DNA of 64,000 nucleotides from Leptolyngbyaceae cyanobacterium (GTDB taxonomy: Bacteria > Cyanobacteriota > Cyanobacteriia > Cyanobacteriales > Aerosakkonemataceae), in contig DATNQN010000057.1 in assembly GCA_036703985.1 (NCBI GenBank), positions 1 through 64,000 of the forward strand, read 5' to 3'. Numbering within the stretch: the first letter of the stretch is position 1; every line of letters begins with the position of its first letter. The notes under the pieces are model-generated. The model ran no database searches. It worked only from the letters and a program-made list of their open reading frames with translations, and was not told where the DNA came from. The position numbers and the translations under genes were made by a program. This document shows, one piece after another, positions 52,734 through 62,687 of this stretch.

Positions 52734-52802
52734 AGAAACCGGGTTTCTTAATAAAAAATATCGGCTTTCAAGTTTAGCTATTTGCAAGAAACCCGGTTTC
52801 TT
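52734..52802. repeat. AGAAACCCGG dispersed repeat, copy 3 (split pair)
   Basis: GAGAAACCGGGTTTCTT and AAGAAACCCGGTTTCTT flank a 38-bp AT-rich spacer. Each unit is itself palindromic, and the two can pair with one another. Confidence 0.75.
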
Positions 52803-52855
52803 GTCCTAGTGCAAGATATGAGTAAACCTACTTTCTACTCTTCCCTATTCCCAAA

Positions 52856-53944
52856 TCAAGTATGTTTTGGCAATCGAAGCGTTTTAGAACCAAGGGGACT
52901 GAGAATTTTGTTGAGGCTTCGCAGTTGTTCCGCCGTACCCATACAAATCATGGCGTCGCCGGGGAGTAAAACGGTTTCGCCAGTTGGCCCACCGATCAGA
53001 GTGCCGTCGGCGCGACGAATGGCGAGGACTAAGGCACCTGATTGCGATCGCAAACGCGCTTCGCTTAAAGTTTGACCCACCACCGGACAAACTTCCGGAT
53101 CGAGGCGAAACTCTTCCATGTAAAAAGAGCGATCGGTACCCGTGAGAATACCATCGACAAAATCCATCACTTGCGGTCTGAGTGCCGCTGCTGCCATACG
53201 TTTGCCACCAGTGATGTAGGGAGAAACTACCGCATCTGCACCACCACGTTGCAATTTTTGCACCGCTTCCTCCGTACTGGCGCGAGCGATCGTTCTCACC
53301 TTAGGATTGAGAGTTTTTGCCGAAAGGACAGTGTAGAGATTTTCCGCATCGGAAGGTAGCGCCGCCACCAAACAAATTGCCCGTTCTATCCCCACTTTCA
53401 ACAAAGTTTCATCCAGGGTGGCATCTCCTTGAAGGGCGACAAAACCTAACATTTGTGCTTCCTGAACGGAGTCTAAACTGGAATCGATCGTCACGAAATC
53501 AATGCCTTCTGCCTTGAATTCCAAAGCAATTTGACGGCCAGTGCGCCCAAATCCGCAAATAATATAATGTTCACAGAGAGATTCGATCAAGCGTCGCTGT
53601 TGCCTCAGTCGTCTTCCTTCTTGAAAGTAGCCTTGAATGATCGCTTCTGTAAAGCGGTTAACGATGTAACCGATACTGATAATTCCCAAAATAATGATGA
53701 CGATCGTAAATAAACGCCCTCGATCTCCCAGCGGTCTAGTTTCCCCATACCCAACCGTTGCTAGGGTAATCACGGTCATATAAAAAGCGTCTAACCAACT
53801 CCATCCCTCGACGAACTTGTACCAAACGGTAGCAATTAGGAAGAGTAAAACAAGCGTAATTGCACCAATAACTAATTCCTGTCGCAACCGTCGATATTTG
53901 CGCTCGATATCTGTTTGAGAACTTAATAAACCGCCTGGAGTCAC
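52856..53944 (-). CDS. Potassium channel protein with RCK (TrkA-N/TrkA-C) domains
   Basis: 362 aa. Two TM helices flank a pore loop with the selectivity filter ATVGYGETRPLG (TVGYG, residues 63-67). An RCK domain follows: Rossmann-type IICGFGRTGRQIALEFKAEG, then GDATLDETLLKVGIERA and the TrkA-C domain (EFRLDPEVCPVVGQTLSEAR to LLPGDAMICMGT). This is the MthK-like 2TM/RCK arrangement: a ligand-gated K+ channel regulated by Ca2+, nucleotides or similar. Divergent from the TrkA-like gene next door, with a 90-bp gap. Confidence 0.92.
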   Translation of the reverse strand: MTPGGLLSSQTDIERKYRRLRQELVIGAITLVLLFLIATVWYKFVEGWSWLDAFYMTVITLATVGYGETRPLGDRGRLFTIVIIILGIISIGYIVNRFTEAIIQGYFQEGRRLRQQRRLIESLCEHYIICGFGRTGRQIALEFKAEGIDFVTIDSSLDSVQEAQMLGFVALQGDATLDETLLKVGIERAICLVAALPSDAENLYTVLSAKTLNPKVRTIARASTEEAVQKLQRGGADAVVSPYITGGKRMAAAALRPQVMDFVDGILTGTDRSFYMEEFRLDPEVCPVVGQTLSEARLRSQSGALVLAIRRADGTLIGGPTGETVLLPGDAMICMGTAEQLRSLNKILSPLGSKTLRLPKHT

Positions 53945-54034
53945 TTTAGTTACAGCTTTTTGTAAAGAGTTTAATAATACACGACGTTAAAATATTTCTG
54001 AGCCTATTCAGTCTGCTCGAAAAGGAGGTCTCGG

Positions 54035-54712
54035 ATGTACGTATTAATTGGTGGTGCTGGACTGATCGGACTCACTTTAGCCCAAAGGCTGGTAGAACTA
54101 GGACATACCGTTGCGGTAATTGATATAAATCCTACCGCCTGTCGTTATGCTCGCGAACAAGTGGGAGCAATGGCTTTTGAAGGGAGTGCTGTCAGTACGG
54201 ACGTATTGCTGGAAGCGGGAATTCGCAAAGCTGATTCGATGGCTGCGGTTTTACGGAACGATGCCTTAAATTTAGCAATGGTAACTCTTGCCAAACACTA
54301 TGGCGTCTCTCACATTGTCAGTCGAATGCGTCATCGCGATTTTGAACAACCGCTACGCCTTGCAGGAGCGCACCATATTATCAGTACGATCGATCTGGCA
54401 GTATCGACAATGGTAAACGCGATCGAATATCCCCAAGTCGAATCGATGATGCACTTTGAACAGGGACAAATCGAAGTTCTAAAACTCTCTCTTCCGGAAG
54501 GGTGTAACGTAGTCGGTCGTAGTCTAGCTGAAATTGCTCAAGATCGGCGTTTTCCGACAGGTTCGTTAATTATTGGTTATCAACCTCATCCTCATATGGA
54601 TTTAGTCATTCCCAATGGCAGCACGGTGTTAGAACCTGGTTCAACCGTATTAATCGTAACTAAGCCAGGTTCGTTACATCAAGTGATAGATTTTATCGAA
54701 GGTTCTCTCTAA
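54035..54712 (+). CDS. TrkA-family potassium uptake regulatory protein
   Basis: 225 aa: TrkA-N Rossmann domain (VLIGGAGLIGLTLAQRLVEL, VAVIDINPTACRYA, FEGSAVSTDVLLEAGIRKA) and TrkA-C domain (LKLSLPEGCNVVGRSLAEIA to VLEPGSTVLIVTKPG). These soluble proteins gate Trk/Ktr potassium transporters by binding NAD(H) or ATP. AAAGGAGG precedes the ATG. Its 3' end overlaps the convergent antiporter gene by 4 bp. It belongs with the K+ channel and antiporter as an ion-homeostasis block; no Trk/Ktr membrane subunit is adjacent. Confidence 0.9.
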   Translation: MYVLIGGAGLIGLTLAQRLVELGHTVAVIDINPTACRYAREQVGAMAFEGSAVSTDVLLEAGIRKADSMAAVLRNDALNLAMVTLAKHYGVSHIVSRMRHRDFEQPLRLAGAHHIISTIDLAVSTMVNAIEYPQVESMMHFEQGQIEVLKLSLPEGCNVVGRSLAEIAQDRRFPTGSLIIGYQPHPHMDLVIPNGSTVLEPGSTVLIVTKPGSLHQVIDFIEGSL

Positions 54713-56301
54713 TCATCTTCTAATTTCAAAAGTTGTTCGTCTATTGCCTGGATTCTACTTTTGACAATTTCTTCCGAGAGAATTCGTTTTCGCAACGCTT
54801 CATTCAACGCGCCTTTTTCTGCTAAAAGCAAACGCCGCCGTATGGCATCCAATTTTATGCGATCGCTACTGCTGCTAGCAAAATCTTCCGGACGACGGTT
54901 ATAAAGATCCCGCAATGCTTTTTCTGCCGCCGCTACCCTGACTTGATAACTCGATCGCATTTCCTCATACACCGATTTTGGTAACACCCCCGCCTTCAAT
55001 AAACTATCCAATTCGTCTTGCGCCGCCTTCGCCGTCATCAACTGCGCTTGTAACTCTTCACTTTGTTGACGAAACTCAGAAAACTGGCTCAAATTCAACC
55101 TTTTCACCAACCAAGGCAAACTCAAACCTTGACCCGTCAAAGATAACAACACCGTACCGAATACTAAAGCAATTAACCCTTCTCGACCCGGTATCGAACT
55201 GGGTAAACTAAGGGCAAGTGCCATCGAAAGCGAACCTTTGATATTACCCAAAAATAAAACGTGCTGCCAGCGTAACGGAATTGGTCGATCGAATCGACTT
55301 ACCCCAGCCAATAATGGATAAACGGAAATAAATCGCCCTACTTGATAAGCCAAAATCGCTAATATAACGGCTGGTAAAGTTTTCCATAAAGTAATCAGAT
55401 CGATTTCTAAACCGATCAGCAAAAAAATAAATGTATTAACACCAAAACCCGCATATTCCCAAAAACTTAATAACGTTACTTTACTAGAAGCGGAAACCTG
55501 ACGAGACAGCCCTTTATTGCCAACAATTAAACCTGATACTACTACTGCCACTACGCCGGACACACCAAAAAAATGCCCGACTTGAAAACTTCCTAATGCT
55601 ACTGCTACCGTCAATAAAATACTACTGAGGGGATCGTCCGATCGCACGAACAAACCCGTACTTAAATAACCCAAAGCCAAACCGATTAAAGTACCGCCCA
55701 CAATCACTGTAAAAAGTTCTTGTAGCCCATCTAAAAAAGTTAACGAACCGCTAGAATGAATTTTTAAAATTAAGCCAAATAAAACCAATGCTACACCATC
55801 ATTAAATAAACTTTCCCCTTCCACAATTGTGGAAAGTCGCGACGGTACAGACACTTCTTTAAATACCGCAATCACTGAAACAGTATCGGTAATTGCTAAA
55901 ATTACGCCGACTAACAATGCTGGTATCCAAGGCAAACCTAACCCTAATCTCAACAGTAGCGCAGTTATACCAAACGAAATAACCACTCCTGGCCCAGCTA
56001 ACAGGGAAATCGGTTTAACCGTGCTGCGTAGGCGGCTGATATCGGTATTGATTGCTGCCTCAAACAACAAAATTGGCAAAAACAGATTTAAAATTAAGGA
56101 CGGATCTAAACCGATCCGACGCGGTAATAGCTCGGCGATCGCTAATCCTGCAAAGACTAAACCAGTCACGTAAGGAACGCGAAATCGACGGGATAGCAAA
56201 GCCACTCCCGTAGCAACCAATAGCAAAACGATTAAGACGATCGCTAATTCTGCAACGTCTTCTTGATGCGCTGTGTTGGCTGCATTAAAACTGATTACCA
56301 T
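54709..56301 (-). CDS. Na+/H+ antiporter, NhaP/CPA1 type
   Basis: 530 aa. About 12 TM helices; conserved segments FLPILLFEAAINTDISRLR, GVILAITDTVSVIAVFKEV (the ion-binding region, TDTVSV), VEGESLFNDGVALVLFGLIL and FLGNIKGSLSMALALSLP. The C-terminal 120 residues are a charged, coiled-coil cytosolic tail (SEFRQQSEELQAQL, MRSSYQVRVAAAEKALRDLY), usual for regulatory tails of CPA1 exchangers. Motifs are intact. Overlaps the trkA-like gene tail to tail. Function: pH and Na+ tolerance. Confidence 0.92.
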   Translation of the reverse strand: MVISFNAANTAHQEDVAELAIVLIVLLLVATGVALLSRRFRVPYVTGLVFAGLAIAELLPRRIGLDPSLILNLFLPILLFEAAINTDISRLRSTVKPISLLAGPGVVISFGITALLLRLGLGLPWIPALLVGVILAITDTVSVIAVFKEVSVPSRLSTIVEGESLFNDGVALVLFGLILKIHSSGSLTFLDGLQELFTVIVGGTLIGLALGYLSTGLFVRSDDPLSSILLTVAVALGSFQVGHFFGVSGVVAVVVSGLIVGNKGLSRQVSASSKVTLLSFWEYAGFGVNTFIFLLIGLEIDLITLWKTLPAVILAILAYQVGRFISVYPLLAGVSRFDRPIPLRWQHVLFLGNIKGSLSMALALSLPSSIPGREGLIALVFGTVLLSLTGQGLSLPWLVKRLNLSQFSEFRQQSEELQAQLMTAKAAQDELDSLLKAGVLPKSVYEEMRSSYQVRVAAAEKALRDLYNRRPEDFASSSSDRIKLDAIRRRLLLAEKGALNEALRKRILSEEIVKSRIQAIDEQLLKLEDD

Positions 56302-56468
56302 AAATAAACTGTTGCAAAAAACACGACGGGACTACTTTGCCAAAGATAAAATACATTACATGAAGTTTAGATGACTGCTGTTACAAACATGGCAGCCTTT
56401 CATTAATTTGCCTTAAAATTCAATGCAACAACTCTTCAAACAAGTTTGAATATTCAAGGATTGATTCA

Positions 56469-57752
56469 GTGAGCATAGAAACTCTGGTTGAGAATCCCAG
56501 TATACCCGCAGAGTCCGCACCGGGAATGTCAGGGCTATTCGATCGCGCCAGCTTTGACGACTGCGTAATGACCACCTACGGGCGATTTCCCCTCGCTTTG
56601 GAACGGGGTGCAGGTTGTCGTGTTTGGGATACAGACGGACGCGAATATCTAGATTTTGTGGCGGGAATCGCTACTTGTACTCTGGGACACGCTCACCCAG
56701 CAATGGTAGAAGCAGTAAATCGGCAAATTCAAACGCTGCACCACGTTTCTAACCTTTATTACATTCCCGTCCAAGGACAATTGGCAAAATGGTTAATTGA
56801 CCATTCTTGTGCCGATCGCGTATTTTTCTGCAACTCCGGCGCAGAAGCTAATGAAGGGGCAATCAAATTAGCTCGCAAATACGCCCATACGGTCTTGGGA
56901 ATTAAGTTTCCGGTAATTTTGACGGCGCACGCCAGTTTTCACGGTCGCACCTTAGCGACGATTACAGCCACGGGTCAGCCCAAATACCAACAGAATTTCG
57001 ACCCGTTAATGCCGGGATTTCATTACGTTCCTTATAACGATATCGAGGCGGTGAAAAATGCTCTAGGGGAAATAGACAAAGATGAAAAACAAGTCTGCGC
57101 GATCCTGCTAGAAGCTTTACAAGGAGAAGGCGGCGTTCGTCCCGGCGATCGAGAATATTTCCAACAATTGCGTCAAATCTGCGATGAAAAAGGCATTCTC
57201 CTGATTTTGGATGAAGTGCAAGTCGGCATGGGACGCACCGGCAAGTACTGGGGATATGAGAATCTGGGAATAGAACCGGATATTTTCACCAGCGCCAAAG
57301 GATTGGGTGGCGGTATTCCCATCGGCGCTACCCTGTGTAAAAAGTTCTGCGATGTTTTCCAACCGGGGGATCATGCTAGCACGTTTGGCGGAAATCCTTT
57401 TGCTTGTGGAGTGGCGCTTTCCGTTTGCCAAACTTTGGAAAATGAACAGATTTTAGATAACGTACAGCAGCGAGGCGAACAGTTAAGGGCTGGATTGAGC
57501 GCGATCTCATCCCAGTATCCTAACTTAATTGCCGAAGTGCGCGGTTGGGGTTTGATTAACGGGATGGAACTGAAAGCAGATGCAGAATTGACTTCTGCGG
57601 ATGTGGTAAAAGCCGCTATTTCCGAAGGTTTACTGCTCGTTCCCGCCGGGCCAAAAGTAGTCCGCTTCGTGCCACCACTGATTGTCACTGCCGAAGAAAT
57701 CGACCGAGCATTGCAAATCGTGAAAAATGCGATCGGCAAACTAGTCGCCTAA
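56469..57752 (+). CDS. argD: Acetylornithine aminotransferase
   Basis: PLP-dependent class III aminotransferase of arginine synthesis (N-acetylornithine with 2-oxoglutarate). 427 aa, GTG start. The N-terminus MTTYGRFPLALERGAGCRVW, LDFVAGIATCTLGHAHP, VFFCNSGAEANEGAIKLARK (phosphate site), LLILDEVQVGMGRTGKYW and FTSAKGLGGGIPIGA (Lys of the Schiff base) match ArgD. The first 30 residues extend beyond most bacterial forms. A start downstream cannot be excluded but GTG 56469 is the only one that includes the expected leader. Confidence 0.95.
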   Translation: MSIETLVENPSIPAESAPGMSGLFDRASFDDCVMTTYGRFPLALERGAGCRVWDTDGREYLDFVAGIATCTLGHAHPAMVEAVNRQIQTLHHVSNLYYIPVQGQLAKWLIDHSCADRVFFCNSGAEANEGAIKLARKYAHTVLGIKFPVILTAHASFHGRTLATITATGQPKYQQNFDPLMPGFHYVPYNDIEAVKNALGEIDKDEKQVCAILLEALQGEGGVRPGDREYFQQLRQICDEKGILLILDEVQVGMGRTGKYWGYENLGIEPDIFTSAKGLGGGIPIGATLCKKFCDVFQPGDHASTFGGNPFACGVALSVCQTLENEQILDNVQQRGEQLRAGLSAISSQYPNLIAEVRGWGLINGMELKADAELTSADVVKAAISEGLLLVPAGPKVVRFVPPLIVTAEEIDRALQIVKNAIGKLVA

Positions 57753-57812
57753 TTAGAAATCAGGAGTCAGAATTCAGAATCTCTAATTCAATTGAATGAT
57801 GGCTCCTTACTC

Positions 57813-60158
57813 TCAACCTAATATTTCCCGCAAAGTTTGCAACAATTCTTCGCTGCTATAAGGCTTAGCCAAAAAAATTTTGATCCCCACATTAACAGCC
57901 GAATCGATCGCGGATTTAGAAATCAATCCACTAGTCGCGATCGCCTTAACTGATGGATTAATTTTTTGCAATTCTCGAATCGCCGTTAAACCATCCATAC
58001 AAGGCATCATCATATCTAACAGCACCACAGCAATCTCTTTTTGATACTGCTTGTATAAAGCTACTGCTTCCAAGCCATTACTAGCACACAAAACCCGATA
58101 ACCGTGCTTTTCTAGCAAAGTTTTATTAATTTCTTGAATATAAATTTCGTCATCAACTGCTAAAATTAACTCTCCTTTTCCCGAACTATATTCTGCTTGG
58201 CTAAATACGGGAGTTTCAGTTTGTTCTACGGCTGGTAAGTAAACCTTAAATGTTGAACCTTTTCCTTGTTGGCTCTCCACTGTTAAAAAACCACCATGAC
58301 TTTTCACGATCCCAAGAACAGTAGGAAGACCGAATCCAGTACCTTTACCAACTTCCTTAGTAGTAAAAAACGGCTCAAAAATTCTATCGATTATTTCAGC
58401 CGGAATCCCCGTTCCCGTATCGGCAATAGTAATCGCAACATATGCACCGACTTGAGAACCAATATTCATTCTGACGAATTCTCGATCGAGATAAACATTT
58501 TCCGCATAAATCTTTAAAATTCCTCCCTTCTGCATAGCATCGCGAGCATTAACGCAAAGGTTCATTAAAACCTGATTGAGTTGAGTTGAATCACCAGAAA
58601 CTAAGGCAATATTTGGTGTAACGTTGATTGATGATTCAATATATTTGGGAAAAGTTTCTTGAATAATTTGTTTAATTTCAGCAATTAAATTATTAATGTT
58701 AATAGTCGTGCGCTTTCCTTCCATACCTCGCGCAAAAGATAGCAATTGTTTGATCAGACTCGCTCCCCGCTTCGCACTATCTTCTACTATAGCGAGCAAA
58801 TGCTGCCTGCGTTCGGTAGGCATTTCCATCTTAAGCAACAGTTGAGCAGATGCCAAAATCGGCGTTAAAATATTGTTCATATCATGGGCAATACCGCTAG
58901 ATAAATTGCCGATACTTTCGATTCTTTGTATCCGGAAAAATTGTGCTTCTAATTGTTTTTTTTCCGTAATATCGGTATTAATCACCATGATTGATTTTGG
59001 CTTTTCTCTCTCATCTCGCATGAGAGTCCAACGGCTTTCGACGATTACTTCCTTCCCACTTTTGGTAATTTGATGTAATTCTCCATGCCAAGAACCTTTT
59101 TCGACAATAGTTGAAAGTGCTTTTTCCAGTTGAGGTAACGGAGTTTCCTGTAAAAGTTGATGAGCATTTCTATCTATTGCCTCTGCCGCTGTCCAACCAT
59201 AAAGTTTTTCAGCGCTTTGATTCCAAAATAATATTTGATTATTTAAATCTCGGACTAAAATTGCATCTGTAGTAATATCGATTAAGGCAGCTTGCTCTCG
59301 GATTTTTTCTTGAGCTATTTTATCATCGGTAATATCGTACCAAGCACCCGAAATTTCCTGTACGTTTCCTGCTAAATTCAGCACCAGTTTCATTTCATCT
59401 CGCAACCATCGGTAAGAGCCATTTTTGTGCAGAAATCGATATTCTAATATTAGAGAAGAGGTTTTAAAAAGTTTCGGTGTAAGGGTTGACACTTGTTCCA
59501 AATCTTCAGGATGAATGTGTTCCCACCAAAATGTAGCATTTTCAATAAAATCTTCAGGCTGATATCCTAATTTACCAGTAACGTTTTTACTGACAAAAGT
59601 AATACTTTTATGTTCGACAAACTTACGAGTATAAATTACTGCTGGGCTGGATGAAAGTAAATGTTGCAGTCGCGAGTAAGTAGATAGTAATGCTGACTCT
59701 GTTTGTTTGAGTGCTTCGATTTGGTGTTTTAATTCTCCTTCATATGCTACCCGTTCGGTAACGTCTTCTATGACGGTGATCGTACCGATAATGCGATCGT
59801 TTTCGATCAGTGGTGCAATTCGCACGCTCTGTAACATATTTGATAACACGCTACTAGCAATTTTCGATGGCAGGGGAAGTAGATAACCGTGTAAGCGTTG
59901 AGATAGTAACACTATTTGACCATCCAATGCCTGATCGTAAAAACGTTCTAATCGGCGCTTAGTTAATTCCGGATATAATTCTAGTAAATTCCGCCCCATT
60001 ACTTCCTGGGCGCGTAAACCGCTATGGATTTCCAGCCAATGGTTCCAGCTATGAACGTTTAATTCTCTATCTGTGATAAAGATACCTTGTTCTGCTAGGT
60101 CATTCAACCATTGCAGCATCGCTTTGTTCTGTTTTAAAACCCGATTAAAGTTATTCAT
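57813..60158 (-). CDS. PAS hybrid sensor histidine kinase with C-terminal receiver
   Basis: 781 aa, no TM segments. Three PAS/PAC modules (about 15-140, 165-285, 290-400), HisKA with His425 in [15 protein letters not shown], an HATPase ([47 protein letters not shown]) and a receiver domain with LAVDDE, phosphoacceptor Asp in [13 protein letters not shown] and [13 protein letters not shown]. It is a cytosolic hybrid kinase, so signal input is internal (redox, light or ligand through PAS). Phosphotransfer to the CheY-like regulator at 60.9 kb is plausible but unproven. Confidence 0.93.
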   Translation of the reverse strand: MNNFNRVLKQNKAMLQWLNDLAEQGIFITDRELNVHSWNHWLEIHSGLRAQEVMGRNLLELYPELTKRRLERFYDQALDGQIVLLSQRLHGYLLPLPSKIASSVLSNMLQSVRIAPLIENDRIIGTITVIEDVTERVAYEGELKHQIEALKQTESALLSTYSRLQHLLSSSPAVIYTRKFVEHKSITFVSKNVTGKLGYQPEDFIENATFWWEHIHPEDLEQVSTLTPKLFKTSSLILEYRFLHKNGSYRWLRDEMKLVLNLAGNVQEISGAWYDITDDKIAQEKIREQAALIDITTDAILVRDLNNQILFWNQSAEKLYGWTAAEAIDRNAHQLLQETPLPQLEKALSTIVEKGSWHGELHQITKSGKEVIVESRWTLMRDEREKPKSIMVINTDITEKKQLEAQFFRIQRIESIGNLSSGIAHDMNNILTPILASAQLLLKMEMPTERRQHLLAIVEDSAKRGASLIKQLLSFARGMEGKRTTININNLIAEIKQIIQETFPKYIESSINVTPNIALVSGDSTQLNQVLMNLCVNARDAMQKGGILKIYAENVYLDREFVRMNIGSQVGAYVAITIADTGTGIPAEIIDRIFEPFFTTKEVGKGTGFGLPTVLGIVKSHGGFLTVESQQGKGSTFKVYLPAVEQTETPVFSQAEYSSGKGELILAVDDEIYIQEINKTLLEKHGYRVLCASNGLEAVALYKQYQKEIAVVLLDMMMPCMDGLTAIRELQKINPSVKAIATSGLISKSAIDSAVNVGIKIFLAKPYSSEELLQTLREILG

Positions 60159-60317
60159 TATAATTAATATTTCGTTTCAAAGATTAACATTTATTAAAAC
60201 AAAAAAAGCCTCCTTAATTCAAAATATCATCAAAACAATGAATATTTATCTTAGCAAGAATTAATCTTAATTATATAGATGGCGAAATTAATTTTTTGCG
60301 ATCGAGAAACCGCTAAC

Positions 60318-60941
60318 TTAAATTTGTTCTACGACCTCGCCTCCCCAACGATCGATCGCCTGAATTAAGTGATCTAAAGATGCCACACCCAAGACCATGA
60401 CGAGATAACCCTTAACTGAGTTATCTCGTAAATGAAATGCTGTATATATTAATATTGCATAACGTAATTCTTCTTTGCCAATGACTAAAGAATTGAGCAA
60501 TCCATCTAAGGCATCTAGATGTAATCGAGGCACCGAAAAAGAAATTTGAATTTTTAGTACATTACCGAACATACTTAAACAAGCATTTAGTAAAATATTG
60601 CCGACTTCGGTTAATACCTCGCTAGCTGACACATCTAAACGATGGAAATGAGAATTTTTATTCGGCGTCAACAAATCCGTAAGTATAACCGCACCATCGT
60701 AGTTTAGGACTAATAAAGCATTCCCGGAAACAGCGCCAGTAAAAATCTGCTGTACGGTCGCTACTTCATCGCTTACAAAGGTTTCGAGTTTAGCAGACAA
60801 CTCCTCAATAGGATGAAGGGAAATTTGCGGCACTTCTAATAGGACGCGAGAATTCGTGAGCTCGGAAAGCGAATTAGCAGTGCGTGCAAAGCCAATATTA
60901 ATCAATTCGGTTAAGGCGTCTTTTTGTTGCTCGGTTAACAC
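60318..60941 (-). CDS. CheC-like chemotaxis phosphatase
   Basis: 207 aa. The two CheC active-site motifs E-x-x-N are present: TELINIGFARTANSL (Glu12/Asn15) and TEVGNILLNACLSMFGN (Glu112/Asn115), with the Asn at the second motif position also kept. CheC/CheX proteins dephosphorylate CheY-P. It overlaps the end of the receiver gene upstream by 7 bp, so the two are translationally coupled and form a signalling pair; that fits a CheY-phosphatase role. No receptor, CheA or CheW lies nearby. Confidence 0.87.
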   Translation of the reverse strand: MLTEQQKDALTELINIGFARTANSLSELTNSRVLLEVPQISLHPIEELSAKLETFVSDEVATVQQIFTGAVSGNALLVLNYDGAVILTDLLTPNKNSHFHRLDVSASEVLTEVGNILLNACLSMFGNVLKIQISFSVPRLHLDALDGLLNSLVIGKEELRYAILIYTAFHLRDNSVKGYLVMVLGVASLDHLIQAIDRWGGEVVEQI

Positions 60942-61306
60942 GACCGACCTCCTTGCAATATGGCATTTACAGCCTCTAAAACAGTAGCAGCCACAAAAGG
61001 TTTATTAATAAAACCGTTCGCTCCTGCTTGCCTCACGGCAACTTGCGTTAAATTTTGCAGGTCGGAAGTAGCGATAATTACTTGTGCTTTTTTATCTAGC
61101 GAAAGCAATTTTTCCAGTACTTCTTCTCCTGTCATACCAGTCATTACTAGGTCTAAAAAAACTAGATCGGGGCGCTCCAAAAAATAAAGTTCGATCGCGC
61201 TCATTCCATCTGCTGCCTCAATAATATGATGCCCAGCTTGTTTCAAAATGTTACCTAGCATTCGACGAGATAAACTGGAATCATCTACAACCAAGATTTT
61301 AGCCAT
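60935..61306 (-). CDS. CheY-like single-domain response regulator
   Basis: 123 aa receiver domain: acidic pair Asp8/Asp9 in LVVDDS, phosphoacceptor Asp52 in LVFLDLVMTGMTG, Thr switch in VIIATSDLQ and Lys in GFINKPF. No output domain. It is transcribed with the CheC-like gene and lies 0.8 kb upstream of the hybrid kinase on the same strand, so the three genes may form one phosphorelay. Confidence 0.95.
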   Translation of the reverse strand: MAKILVVDDSSLSRRMLGNILKQAGHHIIEAADGMSAIELYFLERPDLVFLDLVMTGMTGEEVLEKLLSLDKKAQVIIATSDLQNLTQVAVRQAGANGFINKPFVAATVLEAVNAILQGGRSC

Positions 61307-61523
61307 TATATTTGCCCCTGTGATGCTGATTGGTATTGCTTCAAACTCAGGATATTTTTGTTGTGTACCTGGGTTTAGTATACCTGTATAATTCCATACC
61401 CTTTTAGGAGAAGTGCCAAGGGTAAACTTTTTTTTAAAATAGAAATTATTTAGCGATTTTTTTGTCGATAGTTGAAGGTAATAGTTAACTATTAATATGA
61501 TACTATGTTTCGATTTACACTAG

Positions 61524-62012
61524 TTAAGTAATTTGTTGCTCAAACCAAGCAGTTAAAGCTACAGCCAAGGCATCGGCGGCATCGTCTGGTTTAGGAATTA
61601 CATCCAAATTTAATTCTCTTGCTACTGCTTGTTGTACCTCATATTTGTCTGCATTACCCATACCAGTTAAAGCTTGTTTAACTTGGGCTGGGGTATATTC
61701 TAAAAATGGCATTTTGTGTTGAGCCAATACCAGCATCAACACTCCCCGTGCTTGGGCTACGGCAATTGTATTTCCCATCCGATAAAAAAATAGCTTTTCA
61801 ATTGCCACTAAATCCGGTTGTAACTGGTCGATCAAAGTATGGAAATCTTCATAAATCGTGCGGAGTCGTTCGCCCATCTCCGTATCCGCTGAAGTTTTTA
61901 TTACTCCAAAATCTAACATTTCTACAGAACTATTTTTTTTGTCGTGGCAAATAATCGCGCCAAATCCTACCACTGCCAGTCCAGGGTCTAATCCCAAAAT
62001 TCGCCGCTCCAT
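61524..62012 (-). CDS. ruvC: Holliday junction resolvase RuvC
   Basis: Cleaves Holliday junctions in recombination and repair with RuvAB. 162 aa from the ATG at 62012 ([18 protein letters not shown]); a TTG five codons upstream is possible. Catalytic acids: Asp9 (LGLDPG), Glu in [11 protein letters not shown], and the C-terminal acidic pair in [15 protein letters not shown]. The [13 protein letters not shown] region matches the family. Complete and probably active. Confidence 0.95.
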   Translation of the reverse strand: MERRILGLDPGLAVVGFGAIICHDKKNSSVEMLDFGVIKTSADTEMGERLRTIYEDFHTLIDQLQPDLVAIEKLFFYRMGNTIAVAQARGVLMLVLAQHKMPFLEYTPAQVKQALTGMGNADKYEVQQAVARELNLDVIPKPDDAADALAVALTAWFEQQIT

Positions 62013-62687
62013 AAATTTTTTATCCAAAATTATATTGAGGTTTTTTTAGGTTGTGAAAAGCCAGATGAGACTACGAGCAAAACTGTCGGTAATTCTTAAG
62101 AAATAGCTTTGCAAAAATTTAATCATTCAACCGTTAATATAAGTACAAAAACAGCTTTGCATCGCATTTTTGCGGCTAGAATAGAGTTTGTTAAATAAAC
62201 CCGCCCAAACATAGGATACTTTTTTTGTTTTGGCAGTTACTAAATAACTTGCATTGCTAGTAATGTGGTTGGTACTGGCAATAGTTAATCGTTAGTAGGT
62301 AATATAAATTATTTTACTATCATACGCTTACTAATAACTGGTAAACTTACCGATCGCTACTAACTACCAGCAGCTAGAGTTAAGTAGTAACTTACCCTGA
62401 AATAGTTATAAGTTGAAAGAAAATTTTTAATCAGATACCGTATTTGGTTACAATCCGATCCCTGGCTGGTAAATATTTTGTATTCTCCAGCTACTATTTG
62501 GCATGAATACCCAGATTCCTGTAGACACCAGCTGAATCTTATGCCATATCCCCTGAAAGTCGATCGATTAGCCTATACTTTGGTAAAAAATACCTAGTTA
62601 AAGCGGGAGAGCATTGAGGAAAACTCAAGAGTGACTATTATACACTTATCTGGCGTTATTTGTTGATTACTTCGCCCCAAATCAATT
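62013..62687. other. Intergenic region upstream of the YvcK-like gene
   Basis: About 675 bp between divergent genes, AT-rich with several near-palindromic stretches such as TAGTTATAAGTTG and AACTGGTAAACTTACC. No supported frame or RNA. It must contain the promoters of ruvC and the YvcK-like gene. Confidence 0.4.
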
